Both the position numbers and the translations under genes were made by a program. DNA of 64,000 bases from Bacteroidaceae bacterium. GTDB lineage: Bacteria; Bacteroidota; Bacteroidia; Bacteroidales; Bacteroidaceae. Location of the stretch: positions 124,001 to 188,000 of the forward strand of contig JAKSJD010000001.1 of NCBI GenBank assembly GCA_024398435.1, read 5' to 3'. The notes under the pieces were generated by a model. The model did not search any database. It had not been told where the DNA came from and saw only the letters and a list, made by a program, of their open reading frames with translations. Each line of letters begins with the position of its first letter. The stretch's first letter is position 1. Shown here one piece after another: positions 21,702 to 30,524 of this stretch.

Positions 21702-23606
21702 ATGGCAGATAAAGAAAAACTCTTCGCGGAGTTTCAGGCCCCTACACGTCAGGAATGGATCGACAAGATCATCGTAGACCTTAAGGGTGCTGACTTCGAC
21801 AAGAAAATGGTTTGGAAGACCAACGAAGGTTTCAACGTTCAGCCTTTCTATCTCAAGGAAGACATTGAGAATGAAGCTTGCGTAAATGCACTTCCAGGTG
21901 AATTCCCTTATTTAAGAGGAAACAAGAAGGACAACAACGTATGGTATGTTCGCCAGAACATTGCTGTTGACTGTCCAAAGGCAGCAAACGAGAAGGCTCT
22001 CGACATTCTTAACAAGGGTGTTAACTCTCTCGGTTTCTGCATTCCAGCAGAAAAGGTTTCTAAGGAAACAATCGAAGTATTACTTAAGGACATTTGTCCA
22101 GAAGCAGTAGAACTCAACTTCGGCACATGCCAGAGCAAGTGCGTTGAATTGGCAAACATTCTCGTCGACTGCTTCAAGGCAAAGGGATGCAAACTTTGCG
22201 AATGCGTAGGTAGCATCAACTTCGACCCTATTCAGAAGATTCTTAAGGCAGGCAAGGACACAAGTGCTCTTATCGCTACAGGTAAGGAACTTATCGAAGC
22301 TCTCGCAGAACTTCCAAAGTATGCATGTCTTAACGTAAATAGCATCAACCTCGTTAACGCAGGTGCATTCTGCTATCAGGAACTTGGTTATGCTCTCGCT
22401 TGGGGAAATGAATATCTCCAGCAGATGGTAGAAGCAGGTGTTCCTGCTGATGCAGCAGCTAAGCGCATTAAGTTCAACATGGGCGTTGGCGGCAACTACT
22501 TCATGGAAATCGCTAAGTTCCGTGCAGGCCGTATGCTTTGGGCTCAAATCGTTGACCAGTACAAGCCACAGTGCCAGCACGCAGACAAGTGCCCTAACCA
22601 CACAGAAGAAGGTATTTGCCGTTGCGCTTGCAAGATGAAAGTTTGCGCTACAACTACCCAGTACAACCAGACAATGTTTGATAGCTATGTTAACCTTCTC
22701 CGCAGCCAGACTGAATCAATGTCAGCTGCTTTGGCTAATGTAGATTCTATCGTTGTAACTCCATTCGATAAGTGTTATGAAACTCCAAACGACTTCTCTG
22801 AGCGTTTGGCACGCAACCAGCAACTCCTCCTCAAGGAAGAGGCACACTTCGACAAGATCGTCGATGCAGCCGGTGGTTCATACTTCATCGAAACTCTTAC
22901 TAAGGCTCTTGCAGAACAGGCATGGAAGCTCTTCCTTGATGTTGAGGAAAACGGCGGATTCCTTGCACAGGCAGTAGCTGGTAAGATTCAAGAAGCAGTA
23001 AACGCAACAAATGCTACACGTCACGCAAATGCTGCAAAGCGTCGTGAATTCATGCTTGGAACTAACCAGTTCCCTAACTTCACAGAGGTTAGCGAAGGCA
23101 AGAAGCCAATTCAGTGCCAGTGTGCTTGCAATTGCAACTGTGGCGAAGAAACAGGCATCACAGCTCTCGAAGGCAGCCGTTTGGCAAGCGAATTCGAAGC
23201 ACTCCGTCTCCAGACAGAGGCAGCAGAAAAGCAGCCAGTTGCATTTATGCTCACAATCGGTAACCTTGCAATGCGTCAGGCTCGCGCACAGTTCTCTTGC
23301 AACTTCCTCGCAGCAGCTGGCTACAAGGTAATCGACAACCTCGGCTTCCCAACAGTCGAAGAAGGTGTAGAAGCTGCAATGAAGGCAAATGCCGACATCG
23401 TAGTTCTCTGCTCTTCTGATGACGAATATGCAGAATATGGCGTTCCTGCATTCCAAGCTCTCGCAGGACGTGCTATCTATATCGTTGCAGGTGCTCCAGC
23501 ATGCATGGAAGACCTCAAGGCAGCAGGCATTGAGAACTTCATCCACGTTCGCAGCAACCAGCTTGAGACTTTGAAAGAATTTAACGCTAAACTGGGTATC
23601 AAATAA
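21702..23606 (+). CDS. mutA: Methylmalonyl-CoA mutase small subunit, unusually Cys-rich
   Basis: The 634-residue protein aligns by eye with MutA: an N-terminal extension (LFAEFQAPTRQEWIDKI), a TIM barrel with FNMGVGGNYFMEIAKFRAGRMLWAQIV, and a C-terminal Rossmann domain that, as usual for this subunit, does not bind cobalamin. With MutB it interconverts succinyl-CoA and methylmalonyl-CoA on the succinate-propionate route. The odd feature is about 27 cysteines, clustered at 142-168 (CQSKC; CKLCEC), 288-313 (C-x5-C-x8-CxCxC-x4-C) and 475-483 (five alternating Cys, QCQCACNCNCG). The clusters look like metal- or disulfide-capable insertions on the surface. The gene is 12 nt ahead of mutB with GGAGGA between them. 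Confidence 0.95.
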   Translation: MADKEKLFAEFQAPTRQEWIDKIIVDLKGADFDKKMVWKTNEGFNVQPFYLKEDIENEACVNALPGEFPYLRGNKKDNNVWYVRQNIAVDCPKAANEKALDILNKGVNSLGFCIPAEKVSKETIEVLLKDICPEAVELNFGTCQSKCVELANILVDCFKAKGCKLCECVGSINFDPIQKILKAGKDTSALIATGKELIEALAELPKYACLNVNSINLVNAGAFCYQELGYALAWGNEYLQQMVEAGVPADAAAKRIKFNMGVGGNYFMEIAKFRAGRMLWAQIVDQYKPQCQHADKCPNHTEEGICRCACKMKVCATTTQYNQTMFDSYVNLLRSQTESMSAALANVDSIVVTPFDKCYETPNDFSERLARNQQLLLKEEAHFDKIVDAAGGSYFIETLTKALAEQAWKLFLDVEENGGFLAQAVAGKIQEAVNATNATRHANAAKRREFMLGTNQFPNFTEVSEGKKPIQCQCACNCNCGEETGITALEGSRLASEFEALRLQTEAAEKQPVAFMLTIGNLAMRQARAQFSCNFLAAAGYKVIDNLGFPTVEEGVEAAMKANADIVVLCSSDDEYAEYGVPAFQALAGRAIYIVAGAPACMEDLKAAGIENFIHVRSNQLETLKEFNAKLGIK

Positions 23607-23618
23607 GGAGGAACAACT

Positions 23619-25784
23619 ATGGCACGTAAAGATTTTAAGAACATAGACATTTATGCTGGCATCGAAGCAAAGAACGGTCAGCAATGGCAGAAGGACAACC
23701 AAATCACTGCCAACTGGAGAACTCCTGAACAAATCGACATTCAGCCAGTTTACACAAAGGAAGATCTTGAAGGTATGGAACACCTCAACTTCGGTGCAGG
23801 TATCCCTCCATTCCTCCGTGGTCCTTATTCAATGATGTACCCATTCCGCCCATGGACTATCCGCCAATACGCTGGATTCTCTACAGCAGAAGAGAGTAAC
23901 GCATTCTATCGCCGCAACCTCGCATCAGGTCAGAAGGGTTTGTCAGTAGCATTCGACCTTCCAACTCACCGTGGTTACGACCCAGACAACGAACGCGTTG
24001 TTGGTGATGTAGGTAAGGCAGGTGTATCTATCTGCAACCTCGAAAACATGAAGCGCCTCTTCGAAGGTATTCCATTGGCTAAGATGTCTGTAAGTATGAC
24101 AATGAACGGAGCCGTTCTCCCTATCCTCGCATTCTACATCAATGCAGGTTTGGAACAGGGCGCTCAGCTTGAGGAAATGGCTGGTACAATCCAGAACGAT
24201 ATCCTTAAGGAGTTCATGGTCCGCAACACTTATATCTATCCACCTTCATTCTCAATGAAGATTATTGCCGACATCTTCGAATTCACTTCACAGAAGATGC
24301 CTAAGTTCAACTCAATCTCTATCTCAGGTTACCACATGCAGGAAGCTGGTGCTACTGCTGACATCGAACTTGCTTACACTCTTGCCGATGGTATGGATTA
24401 CCTCCGTGCTGGTGTTAATGCAGGTATTGATATCGATGCTTTCGCTCCACGTCTTTCATTCTTCTGGGCAATTGGAATGAACCACTTCATGGAAATTGCA
24501 AAGATGCGTGCAGGTCGTCTCCTTTGGGCTAAGATCGTTAAGAGCTTCGGAGCTAAGAATCCTAAGTCAATGGCTCTTCGTACTCACAGTCAGACATCAG
24601 GTTGGTCACTCACAGAGCAGGATCCATTCAACAACGTTGGCCGTACTTGTATCGAAGCTATGGCAGCAGTTCTTGGTCACACTCAGAGTCTTCACACTAA
24701 CGCTCTCGACGAAGCTATTGCACTTCCAACAGACTTCTCTGCTCGTATTGCTCGTAACACTCAGATCTACATCCAGAACGAAACTCAGGTTTGCAAGCAC
24801 ATCGATCCATGGGCAGGTTCTTACTATGTAGAGACTTTGACAAACGAACTTATCGAGAAAGCTTGGGCTCACATCCAGGAAATTGAAAAGCTCGGTGGTA
24901 TGGCAAAGGCAATCGAAACAGGACTTCCAAAGATGCGTATCGAAGAGGCTGCAGCTCGCACTCAGGCTCGTATCGATGCTGGCACTCAGTCAATCATTGG
25001 TGTCAACAAGTATCGTCTCGACCATGAAGATCCTATCGACATCCTCGAAATCGACAACACAGCCGTTCGTAAGCAGCAGGAAGAAAGTCTTGCAAAGGTA
25101 CGCGGTAGCCGCGACGAAGCAGCTTGTCAAGCAGCTCTCGCAGAAATCACAAAGTGTGTTCAGGAATTCAAGGACGGAAAGAAGAGCGAAAACAACTTGC
25201 TCGACCTCGCAGTAAAGGCAGCAGGACTTCGTTGTACACTCGGCGAAATCTCAGATGCTTGCGAAGCAGTAGTTGGACGTTATAAAGCAATCATTAGAAC
25301 TATCAGTAACGTGTATTCATCAGAATCAAGCAACAGCGATCTCTTCCAGCAGGCACAGAAGATGACTGAAGAGTTCGCACAGAAGAACGGACGTCGTCCT
25401 CGTATCATGATCGCTAAGATGGGTCAGGATGGTCACGACCGTGGTGCAAAGGTTTGTGCAACTGGTTATGCTGACTGTGGATTCGACGTAGATATGGGAC
25501 CTTTGTTCCAGACTCCTGCAGAATCAGCTCGTCAGGCAGTTGAAAACGACGTTGATGTACTTGGTGTTAGCTCTTTGGCAGCTGGTCACAAGACTCTCGT
25601 TCCACAGGTAATCGAAGAACTCAAGAAGCTCGGCCGCGAGGATATTCTCGTTATCGCTGGTGGTGTAATTCCTGCACAGGATTACGACTTCCTTTATAAG
25701 GCTGGTGTTGCTTGTATCTTTGGCCCTGGAACTTCTGTCAGCAAGGCAGCTGTTGAGCTGATGAAGATCTTGAACGAAGAATAA
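23619..25784 (+). CDS. mutB: Methylmalonyl-CoA mutase large (catalytic) subunit
   Basis: The 721 residues are close to the standard length for this subunit. The CoA/substrate TIM barrel (about 40-560) carries the family stretch [18 protein letters not shown] and [24 protein letters not shown]. The C-terminal cobalamin domain (about 590-721) has DGHDRGAKV with His606 as axial ligand, followed by [12 protein letters not shown] and ACIFGPGT. It catalyses the radical rearrangement of (R)-methylmalonyl-CoA and succinyl-CoA, supporting propionate production. Start chosen at the ATG that follows a strong GGAGGA. No epimerase or MeaB chaperone gene is adjacent. Nothing unusual in the sequence itself. 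Confidence 0.98.
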   Translation: MARKDFKNIDIYAGIEAKNGQQWQKDNQITANWRTPEQIDIQPVYTKEDLEGMEHLNFGAGIPPFLRGPYSMMYPFRPWTIRQYAGFSTAEESNAFYRRNLASGQKGLSVAFDLPTHRGYDPDNERVVGDVGKAGVSICNLENMKRLFEGIPLAKMSVSMTMNGAVLPILAFYINAGLEQGAQLEEMAGTIQNDILKEFMVRNTYIYPPSFSMKIIADIFEFTSQKMPKFNSISISGYHMQEAGATADIELAYTLADGMDYLRAGVNAGIDIDAFAPRLSFFWAIGMNHFMEIAKMRAGRLLWAKIVKSFGAKNPKSMALRTHSQTSGWSLTEQDPFNNVGRTCIEAMAAVLGHTQSLHTNALDEAIALPTDFSARIARNTQIYIQNETQVCKHIDPWAGSYYVETLTNELIEKAWAHIQEIEKLGGMAKAIETGLPKMRIEEAAARTQARIDAGTQSIIGVNKYRLDHEDPIDILEIDNTAVRKQQEESLAKVRGSRDEAACQAALAEITKCVQEFKDGKKSENNLLDLAVKAAGLRCTLGEISDACEAVVGRYKAIIRTISNVYSSESSNSDLFQQAQKMTEEFAQKNGRRPRIMIAKMGQDGHDRGAKVCATGYADCGFDVDMGPLFQTPAESARQAVENDVDVLGVSSLAAGHKTLVPQVIEELKKLGREDILVIAGGVIPAQDYDFLYKAGVACIFGPGTSVSKAAVELMKILNEE

Positions 25785-25838
25785 TTGTTCATCATCTGAA
25801 AGGGAAGTCAAATCTCCCAATCAGTATGCATACATTCC

Positions 25839-25877
25839 AATCCCTCCCCTTCTATTGAGCGAAGGAGAGGGATTTTT
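25839..25877 (+). terminator. Rho-independent terminator after mutB
   Basis: AATCCCTCCCCTTC (25839-25852) pairs with GAAGGAGAGGGATT (25861-25874) with one mismatch and an 8-nt loop, followed by T residues. Confidence 0.85.
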
Positions 25878-25925
25878 AAAAAAGAAAGTACTTTTTTCCA
25901 CACATAATATTCTATAAATCAAGAA

Positions 25926-26453
25926 ATGGAGGCAAAAACAAGAACTATACATTTGGCAGGAGGTTGTTTCTGGGGCACAGAGCATTTCTTCAAACAAATT
26001 CAAGGAATCATTTCGACCGAAACTGGATTTGCCAACGGAAATACAGAATCTCCTACTTATGAAGAGGTTTATACTGACCAAACTGGCTATGCAGAGACAG
26101 TGAGAATTGAGTATAATCCTTCTATTATTGGTTTAGATTTTATTCTCCAAATGTTTTTCAAGGCAATAGATCCTACAAGCTTAAACAAGCAAGGAGAAGA
26201 TTGCGGAACCCGTTATCGCACAGGCATTTACTATTCGGACGAATCTGACATTCCTACGATTGAAGAATGTATGAGGGCCGAAGCAGCGAAGTATGAAGAG
26301 CCTATTATGGTGGAAGTCTTGCCATTAAAAGTATTCTATCCTGCAGATGAATATCATCAGGATTATCATGACAAGCACCCTGACGGTTATTGTCATCTTC
26401 CTTTGGAATTGTTTGAATTTGCCCGCAAAGCAAAAGACAGCAAGCACAGCTAA
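25926..26453 (+). CDS. msrA: Peptide-methionine (S)-S-oxide reductase
   Basis: The 175-residue protein has the MsrA active-site motif GGCFWGTEH (catalytic Cys14) close to the N-terminus. It also has the conserved GYAETVRIEYNP and FKAIDPTSLNKQGEDCGTRYRTGIYY. It repairs oxidised methionine using thioredoxin. No signal peptide is seen, so it is cytoplasmic. It stands alone between the mutB terminator and a repeat array. Length and motifs are ordinary for the family; there is no fused MsrB domain. Confidence 0.97.
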   Translation: MEAKTRTIHLAGGCFWGTEHFFKQIQGIISTETGFANGNTESPTYEEVYTDQTGYAETVRIEYNPSIIGLDFILQMFFKAIDPTSLNKQGEDCGTRYRTGIYYSDESDIPTIEECMRAEAAKYEEPIMVEVLPLKVFYPADEYHQDYHDKHPDGYCHLPLELFEFARKAKDSKHS

Positions 26454-26456
26454 AAT

Positions 26457-26532
26457 GTTTCGCAAGAAACAAGGTCGAGTTTCGCAAGAAATGACCTTGA
26501 GTTTAGCAAGAAATTGCATCGAGTTTAGCAAG
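26457..26532. repeat. 22-bp repeat array, family B, 3.5 units
   Basis: Units start at 26457, 26479, 26501 and 26523, with core GTTTCGCAAGAAA or GTTTAGCAAGAAA. It is the reverse complement of the array at 8984-9027. The last unit runs into a T6 tract with TTGC/GCAA arms, so it may also serve as a weak terminator for msrA. Confidence 0.85.
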
Positions 26533-26670
26533 GTTTTTTAAGCATATCAAATTGTTTGCTTAAATATTATTATTGTCGGCTAAAGGTGCAATTACACATA
26601 ATTAATTAATAAATAACGCACCCGAGAGAAAAAAGTAGATAGTTTCGATTCTGCTTTCATCAAATATTAT

Positions 26671-26678
26671 TATATTTG
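26671..26678 (+). promoter_or_regulatory. Promoter -7 box for the membrane protein/beta-propeller pair
   Basis: TATATTTG fits TAnnTTTG and is followed by GCAG. The preferred ATG of the next gene is 70 nt downstream. No strong -33 box. Confidence 0.5.
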
Positions 26679-26747
26679 CAGTCTAAATTCCCCATGAATG
26701 GACATTTGTTCCATTCTTATCGGCTAAAGACAAAAAATATCAATAAG

Positions 26748-28856
26748 ATGAAAGAAGATAAAAGACGTCAAAAGACTTTCCGTAATGAGCAAAACAATAC
26801 GGAAAACAAGAATTATCAAAATAATGCAAAACCATCTGTAAGCAAAGAAGTTGCTCGCAAGGAATCTTCATGGAATGTAGTTGGAAAGTGGATGCCAGCA
26901 ATATGGGCAATTCTATTCTCAATCGTTGCTTTCTATGTATTGGTAGGACTCAACAGCGACTATTTATTTGCTGCACAGGAACATTCCCTTTGGTTTAACG
27001 ACGATGCATTCTGGTGCATGCTTGCCAATAAGCCAGCAAGAGTAATGCTTTGGATTGGTTGTTATCTTACCCAATTCTTCTATACACCATGGGTTGGTTC
27101 ATTGTTATTGATAATCATTTGGCTTCTGACTTTCTTCGTTACCCTCAAGGCATTCAACATCAAAGGTTGGTGGAGCATCGTTGCTCTTCTTCCAATTGCA
27201 GCATTGCTTTGTTCAGTAATCGATTTGGGTTATTGGCTCTACTACTGCAAGGTAGATGGCTATTGGTTTGCTGAATCAATTGGCGTATTAGCAAGCGTTT
27301 CAGCTGTTTGGGGTTATCGCTTTGCTCTCAAGAAAAACTCATGGATTTCATTAGGCGTATTGATAGTTTGGGCAGTTGTAGGTTACGTACTTTTTGGTTG
27401 GTACGGACTTATCAGCACAGCTTCAATGGCCGTTGTTGCATGGAGAGAAGACAAGAAAGCTGCCCTTTGGGCAAGTGCCGCAGCAGTGCTTCTCATCATT
27501 GCCATTCCAATCATCTGTTACAACTTCTTTGCACAAATGCGAATTGAAGATGCTTGGATCGTTGGATTCCCACTCTTCCAGATGGACAAATACACCAGTT
27601 GGATTGTTGAACTCCCATTCATCCTAATCGGCATTTTCTTCCTGGCTTTACCTTTCTTCAATATCGAAAAAGCTAACAAATATACACTTGTAATTGCCAA
27701 TATTATCTGCATCGCAGCTATCGGATTGGGAATCTATTGGGATTACACATATAGCGGAGATTTCAGATGGCGGTATCTTATAATCTGCATTTTGCTCTTC
27801 ATACCTATAGCAATTCGTAATGTTGAGAAAGCGAACAAATTTGTACTTGTAATCATCAATGTTGCTTGCATCGCAGCTATTGGATATGGAATCTATTGTG
27901 CACACTTCGACGACTACAACTATCACGGAGAATTAAGGATGTATCGTGCCGTAGATGAAAGTCGCTGGGGCGATGCTCTCGAAATAATGGTCGACAATCC
28001 TGGACACCCAACACGCGAAATGGTTTTGTTCAAGAACCTTGCACTTACCAATCAGGGCACAATTGGTGCCAACATGTTCAAATACGACAATCAAAGCATC
28101 ATTCCTGCAGCATTTGACTCAATTCATGTCCATATGGTTCAGACAAATGCACCTCTTCTCTACTATTATTACGGACGATGCAACTTCGCCACACGTTGGT
28201 GTATCGAGAACAGTGTAGAATACGGATTCACAGTTGACATTTATAAGATTCTCACACGTTGTGCACTCATTTCAGGCGAACCAGATGTTGCCCGCAAGTA
28301 CATTAATATATTGAAGAAGACAACATTCTACAAGAAATGGGCAGAGCAATACGAACCATTCGTAAACGACACTTCCCTTCTTCGCAAAAGTGATGAATTC
28401 AAGAACATGATTGAATACCATGACCATTTCAAGAGTGTGCTCGATGGCGATGAAGGTCTTGTAGAACTCTATCTCCTCAACTATTTCAGCAACACTCAGA
28501 ATAAGGACAGCGAACTCCTCAACGAGACAACCCTCGCATTTGCCCTAATCAGCAAGGACATCCAGCGCTTCTGGCCTCGATTCTTCCTCTATGCAACACT
28601 CCACAGAGGAGAGCCAATGCCAAAGCACTATCAGGAAGCTGCATTCCTCTATGGCAATCTCGAGCATGAAGTAGACATTTCAACTATGCCATTCGACCGT
28701 GATATTGTCGACCGTTATGCATCATTCCAGCAACTCTCACAATCATTAATAGCACAGGGAATGACAGTAGACCAAGTAGGAGAAGCCATGAAGGCATCAT
28801 ATGGAGACACTTTCTGGTGGTTCTACTTCTTCTGCCGCGACATTAAGTCATACTAA
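26748..28856 (+). CDS. Polytopic membrane protein with TPR-like C-terminal domain (DUF6057-like)
   Basis: The start at 26748 is preferred (MKEDKRRQK); an upstream in-frame TTG at 26676 overlaps the promoter. The 703 residues comprise a charged, Asn/Gln/Lys-rich cytoplasmic tail (about 1-48), about ten membrane helices (about 55-390), and a soluble C-terminal half with helical, TPR-like repeats (ALISGEPDVARKYINILKK). It resembles a Bacteroidales family I remember as DUF6057; this naming is from memory. Within the membrane part a block of about 35 residues (VEKANKFVLVIINVACIAAI) is duplicated in tandem at a spacing of 53 residues. It is 49 nt before a CxxCH beta-propeller lipoprotein, probably a functional pair. 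Biochemical role unknown. Confidence 0.7.
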   Translation: MKEDKRRQKTFRNEQNNTENKNYQNNAKPSVSKEVARKESSWNVVGKWMPAIWAILFSIVAFYVLVGLNSDYLFAAQEHSLWFNDDAFWCMLANKPARVMLWIGCYLTQFFYTPWVGSLLLIIIWLLTFFVTLKAFNIKGWWSIVALLPIAALLCSVIDLGYWLYYCKVDGYWFAESIGVLASVSAVWGYRFALKKNSWISLGVLIVWAVVGYVLFGWYGLISTASMAVVAWREDKKAALWASAAAVLLIIAIPIICYNFFAQMRIEDAWIVGFPLFQMDKYTSWIVELPFILIGIFFLALPFFNIEKANKYTLVIANIICIAAIGLGIYWDYTYSGDFRWRYLIICILLFIPIAIRNVEKANKFVLVIINVACIAAIGYGIYCAHFDDYNYHGELRMYRAVDESRWGDALEIMVDNPGHPTREMVLFKNLALTNQGTIGANMFKYDNQSIIPAAFDSIHVHMVQTNAPLLYYYYGRCNFATRWCIENSVEYGFTVDIYKILTRCALISGEPDVARKYINILKKTTFYKKWAEQYEPFVNDTSLLRKSDEFKNMIEYHDHFKSVLDGDEGLVELYLLNYFSNTQNKDSELLNETTLAFALISKDIQRFWPRFFLYATLHRGEPMPKHYQEAAFLYGNLEHEVDISTMPFDRDIVDRYASFQQLSQSLIAQGMTVDQVGEAMKASYGDTFWWFYFFCRDIKSY

Positions 28857-28905
28857 TAATTTGCGAACAAACAATCATACGAATCAATCATAACATACAG
28901 ATATT

Positions 28906-30489
28906 ATGCATACTCACACATTAAATAGTTTCTTCACACCTTTGGCACGCATTGCATGCCTTGTTGCAATTGCCACTTGTATGATTTGTTGTACAAGTCA
29001 TCCCGACGTTCCACAATCATACTCAAACAGCCAAGAAGAGCCAAACATCTATCCAGATTACAAAGATGTTACAATTCCATCAAACATTGCTCCTTTGAAT
29101 TTCTCTGTTCGCAATGCCAGTGAAGTTGTTGCCCGATTCACTTATGGAGCAAAGACAACGACTTTTGGAGAAGGTCACAAGGTAGTAATCGACCAAGACG
29201 AATGGAAAGAAATGCTCAACCAATGCAAAGGCAAGAGCATCAAGGTTGAAGTGTTCGCGAAGCAAGGCAACGAATGGACAGCATACAAGCCATTCAATAT
29301 CAATGTGGCAGAAGAGGAAATCGACCCATACATCTCGTATCGTCTCATCTTCCCTTCATACGTTGCTTACGAGATGCTCAGTATCAGCCAACGTAATCTC
29401 ACCAACTTTGACGAAACCGAAATCTACAACAACCTTATCGTTTCGTACGAAGCCGACGGACAATGCGTCAATTGTCACTCATATCAGAACTATCATACCA
29501 ACAATATGCAGTTCCATATGCGTCAAGGCCACGGAGGTACAATGATTGTACGCAACAATGTGCCTTACAAGATTGATATGAAGACCGACTCCACAATCAG
29601 TGCCGGTGTATATCCATCTTGGCACCCAACTCTCCCAATCATTGCATACTCTACCAACAAGACAGGACAGTCGTTCCACACAAGAGATATTGCCAAGATT
29701 GAAGTGCAGGACACTCAAAGCGATGTTATCATCTATGATGTCGACAAGAACGAAATCAGAACCGTAAGTGCCATTCCAAACGAAATGGAGAACTTCCCAT
29801 TCTGGTCGCCTGATGGCAAATACCTCTATTATGGTTCTGCTTACTTTGAATACAAGGATACTGTAGCCCATGAAACAGAAATGATTCAACGTTGGGATTC
29901 TGTTCAATACAGCATTTACCGTCGCTCATTCGATGCAAAGTCGATGAAGTTTGGAGAACCAGAAATGGTTTACGATGCAGCTGCAGATTCAGTAAGTGCT
30001 ACATTCCCACGCATAAGCCCTGACGGAAGATACCTTCTTGTTGGTATTGGAGCCACTGGTTGCTTCCATGTTTGGCATCCAGATGCCGACCTCTACCTCA
30101 TGGATTTGAAGACAAAGAAGATTCGCAAACTTGAGAATGTCAACAGCGACCGTGCAGAAAGCTACCATTCATGGTCAAGCAATGGCCGTTGGATTATCTT
30201 CATCAGCCGAAGAGATGACAACAACTATTCCCGCCTCTATATTGCTTACTTCGACAAGCAAGGCAAGGCTCATAAGGCATTTGAACTTCCTCAAGCCGAC
30301 CCTGACTTCTACTCATACTTCATGAAGAGCTACAACATTCCTGAATTTATGGTAGAACCCGTTCAGATTACTCCACAACAGTTTGCACAGGAAGCAAAGA
30401 AAGACGGCAAGAAGGTTCAGTATGTTTCTTCCGGCAATTCAGCAGAAGTAGGAATGCCTAAAGATGACAGCGAACATACAATCAACTAA
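28906..30489 (+). CDS. TolB/PD40 beta-propeller lipoprotein with a CxxCH haem-type motif
   Basis: The 527-residue protein has an N-terminal hydrophobic signal with Cys-rich lipobox (MICCTS). An N-terminal domain follows (about 60-180), then C187-V-N-C-H191 and WD40-like PD40 repeats with the repeated pattern WSPDGKYLYY, ISPDGRYLLV and WSSNGRWIIF. CxxCH is the covalent haem c attachment motif; a distal ligand could be one of the nearby His or Met residues (HMRQGHGG). It follows the DUF6057-like membrane protein. Haem binding is inference; the motif could instead hold a metal. Its export with a single CxxCH fits a periplasmic redox or sensing role, but function is unknown. Confidence 0.72.
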   Translation: MHTHTLNSFFTPLARIACLVAIATCMICCTSHPDVPQSYSNSQEEPNIYPDYKDVTIPSNIAPLNFSVRNASEVVARFTYGAKTTTFGEGHKVVIDQDEWKEMLNQCKGKSIKVEVFAKQGNEWTAYKPFNINVAEEEIDPYISYRLIFPSYVAYEMLSISQRNLTNFDETEIYNNLIVSYEADGQCVNCHSYQNYHTNNMQFHMRQGHGGTMIVRNNVPYKIDMKTDSTISAGVYPSWHPTLPIIAYSTNKTGQSFHTRDIAKIEVQDTQSDVIIYDVDKNEIRTVSAIPNEMENFPFWSPDGKYLYYGSAYFEYKDTVAHETEMIQRWDSVQYSIYRRSFDAKSMKFGEPEMVYDAAADSVSATFPRISPDGRYLLVGIGATGCFHVWHPDADLYLMDLKTKKIRKLENVNSDRAESYHSWSSNGRWIIFISRRDDNNYSRLYIAYFDKQGKAHKAFELPQADPDFYSYFMKSYNIPEFMVEPVQITPQQFAQEAKKDGKKVQYVSSGNSAEVGMPKDDSEHTIN

Positions 30490-30524
30490 CTCATATTACC
30501 TAATTCACTAAAAGAAACTAAGTC

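Noticed and set aside
22878..23783. 301-codon antisense reading frame across the mutA-mutB junction
   Set aside because: It overlaps two well-supported genes on the other strand, its translation is Cys-rich and low in recognisable structure, and it has no promoter or ribosome site. Codon bias of mutA produces it.
26676..26747. Upstream TTG start for the polytopic membrane protein
   Set aside because: It lies within the promoter -7 region; the ATG at 26748 gives a sensible cytoplasmic N-terminus.
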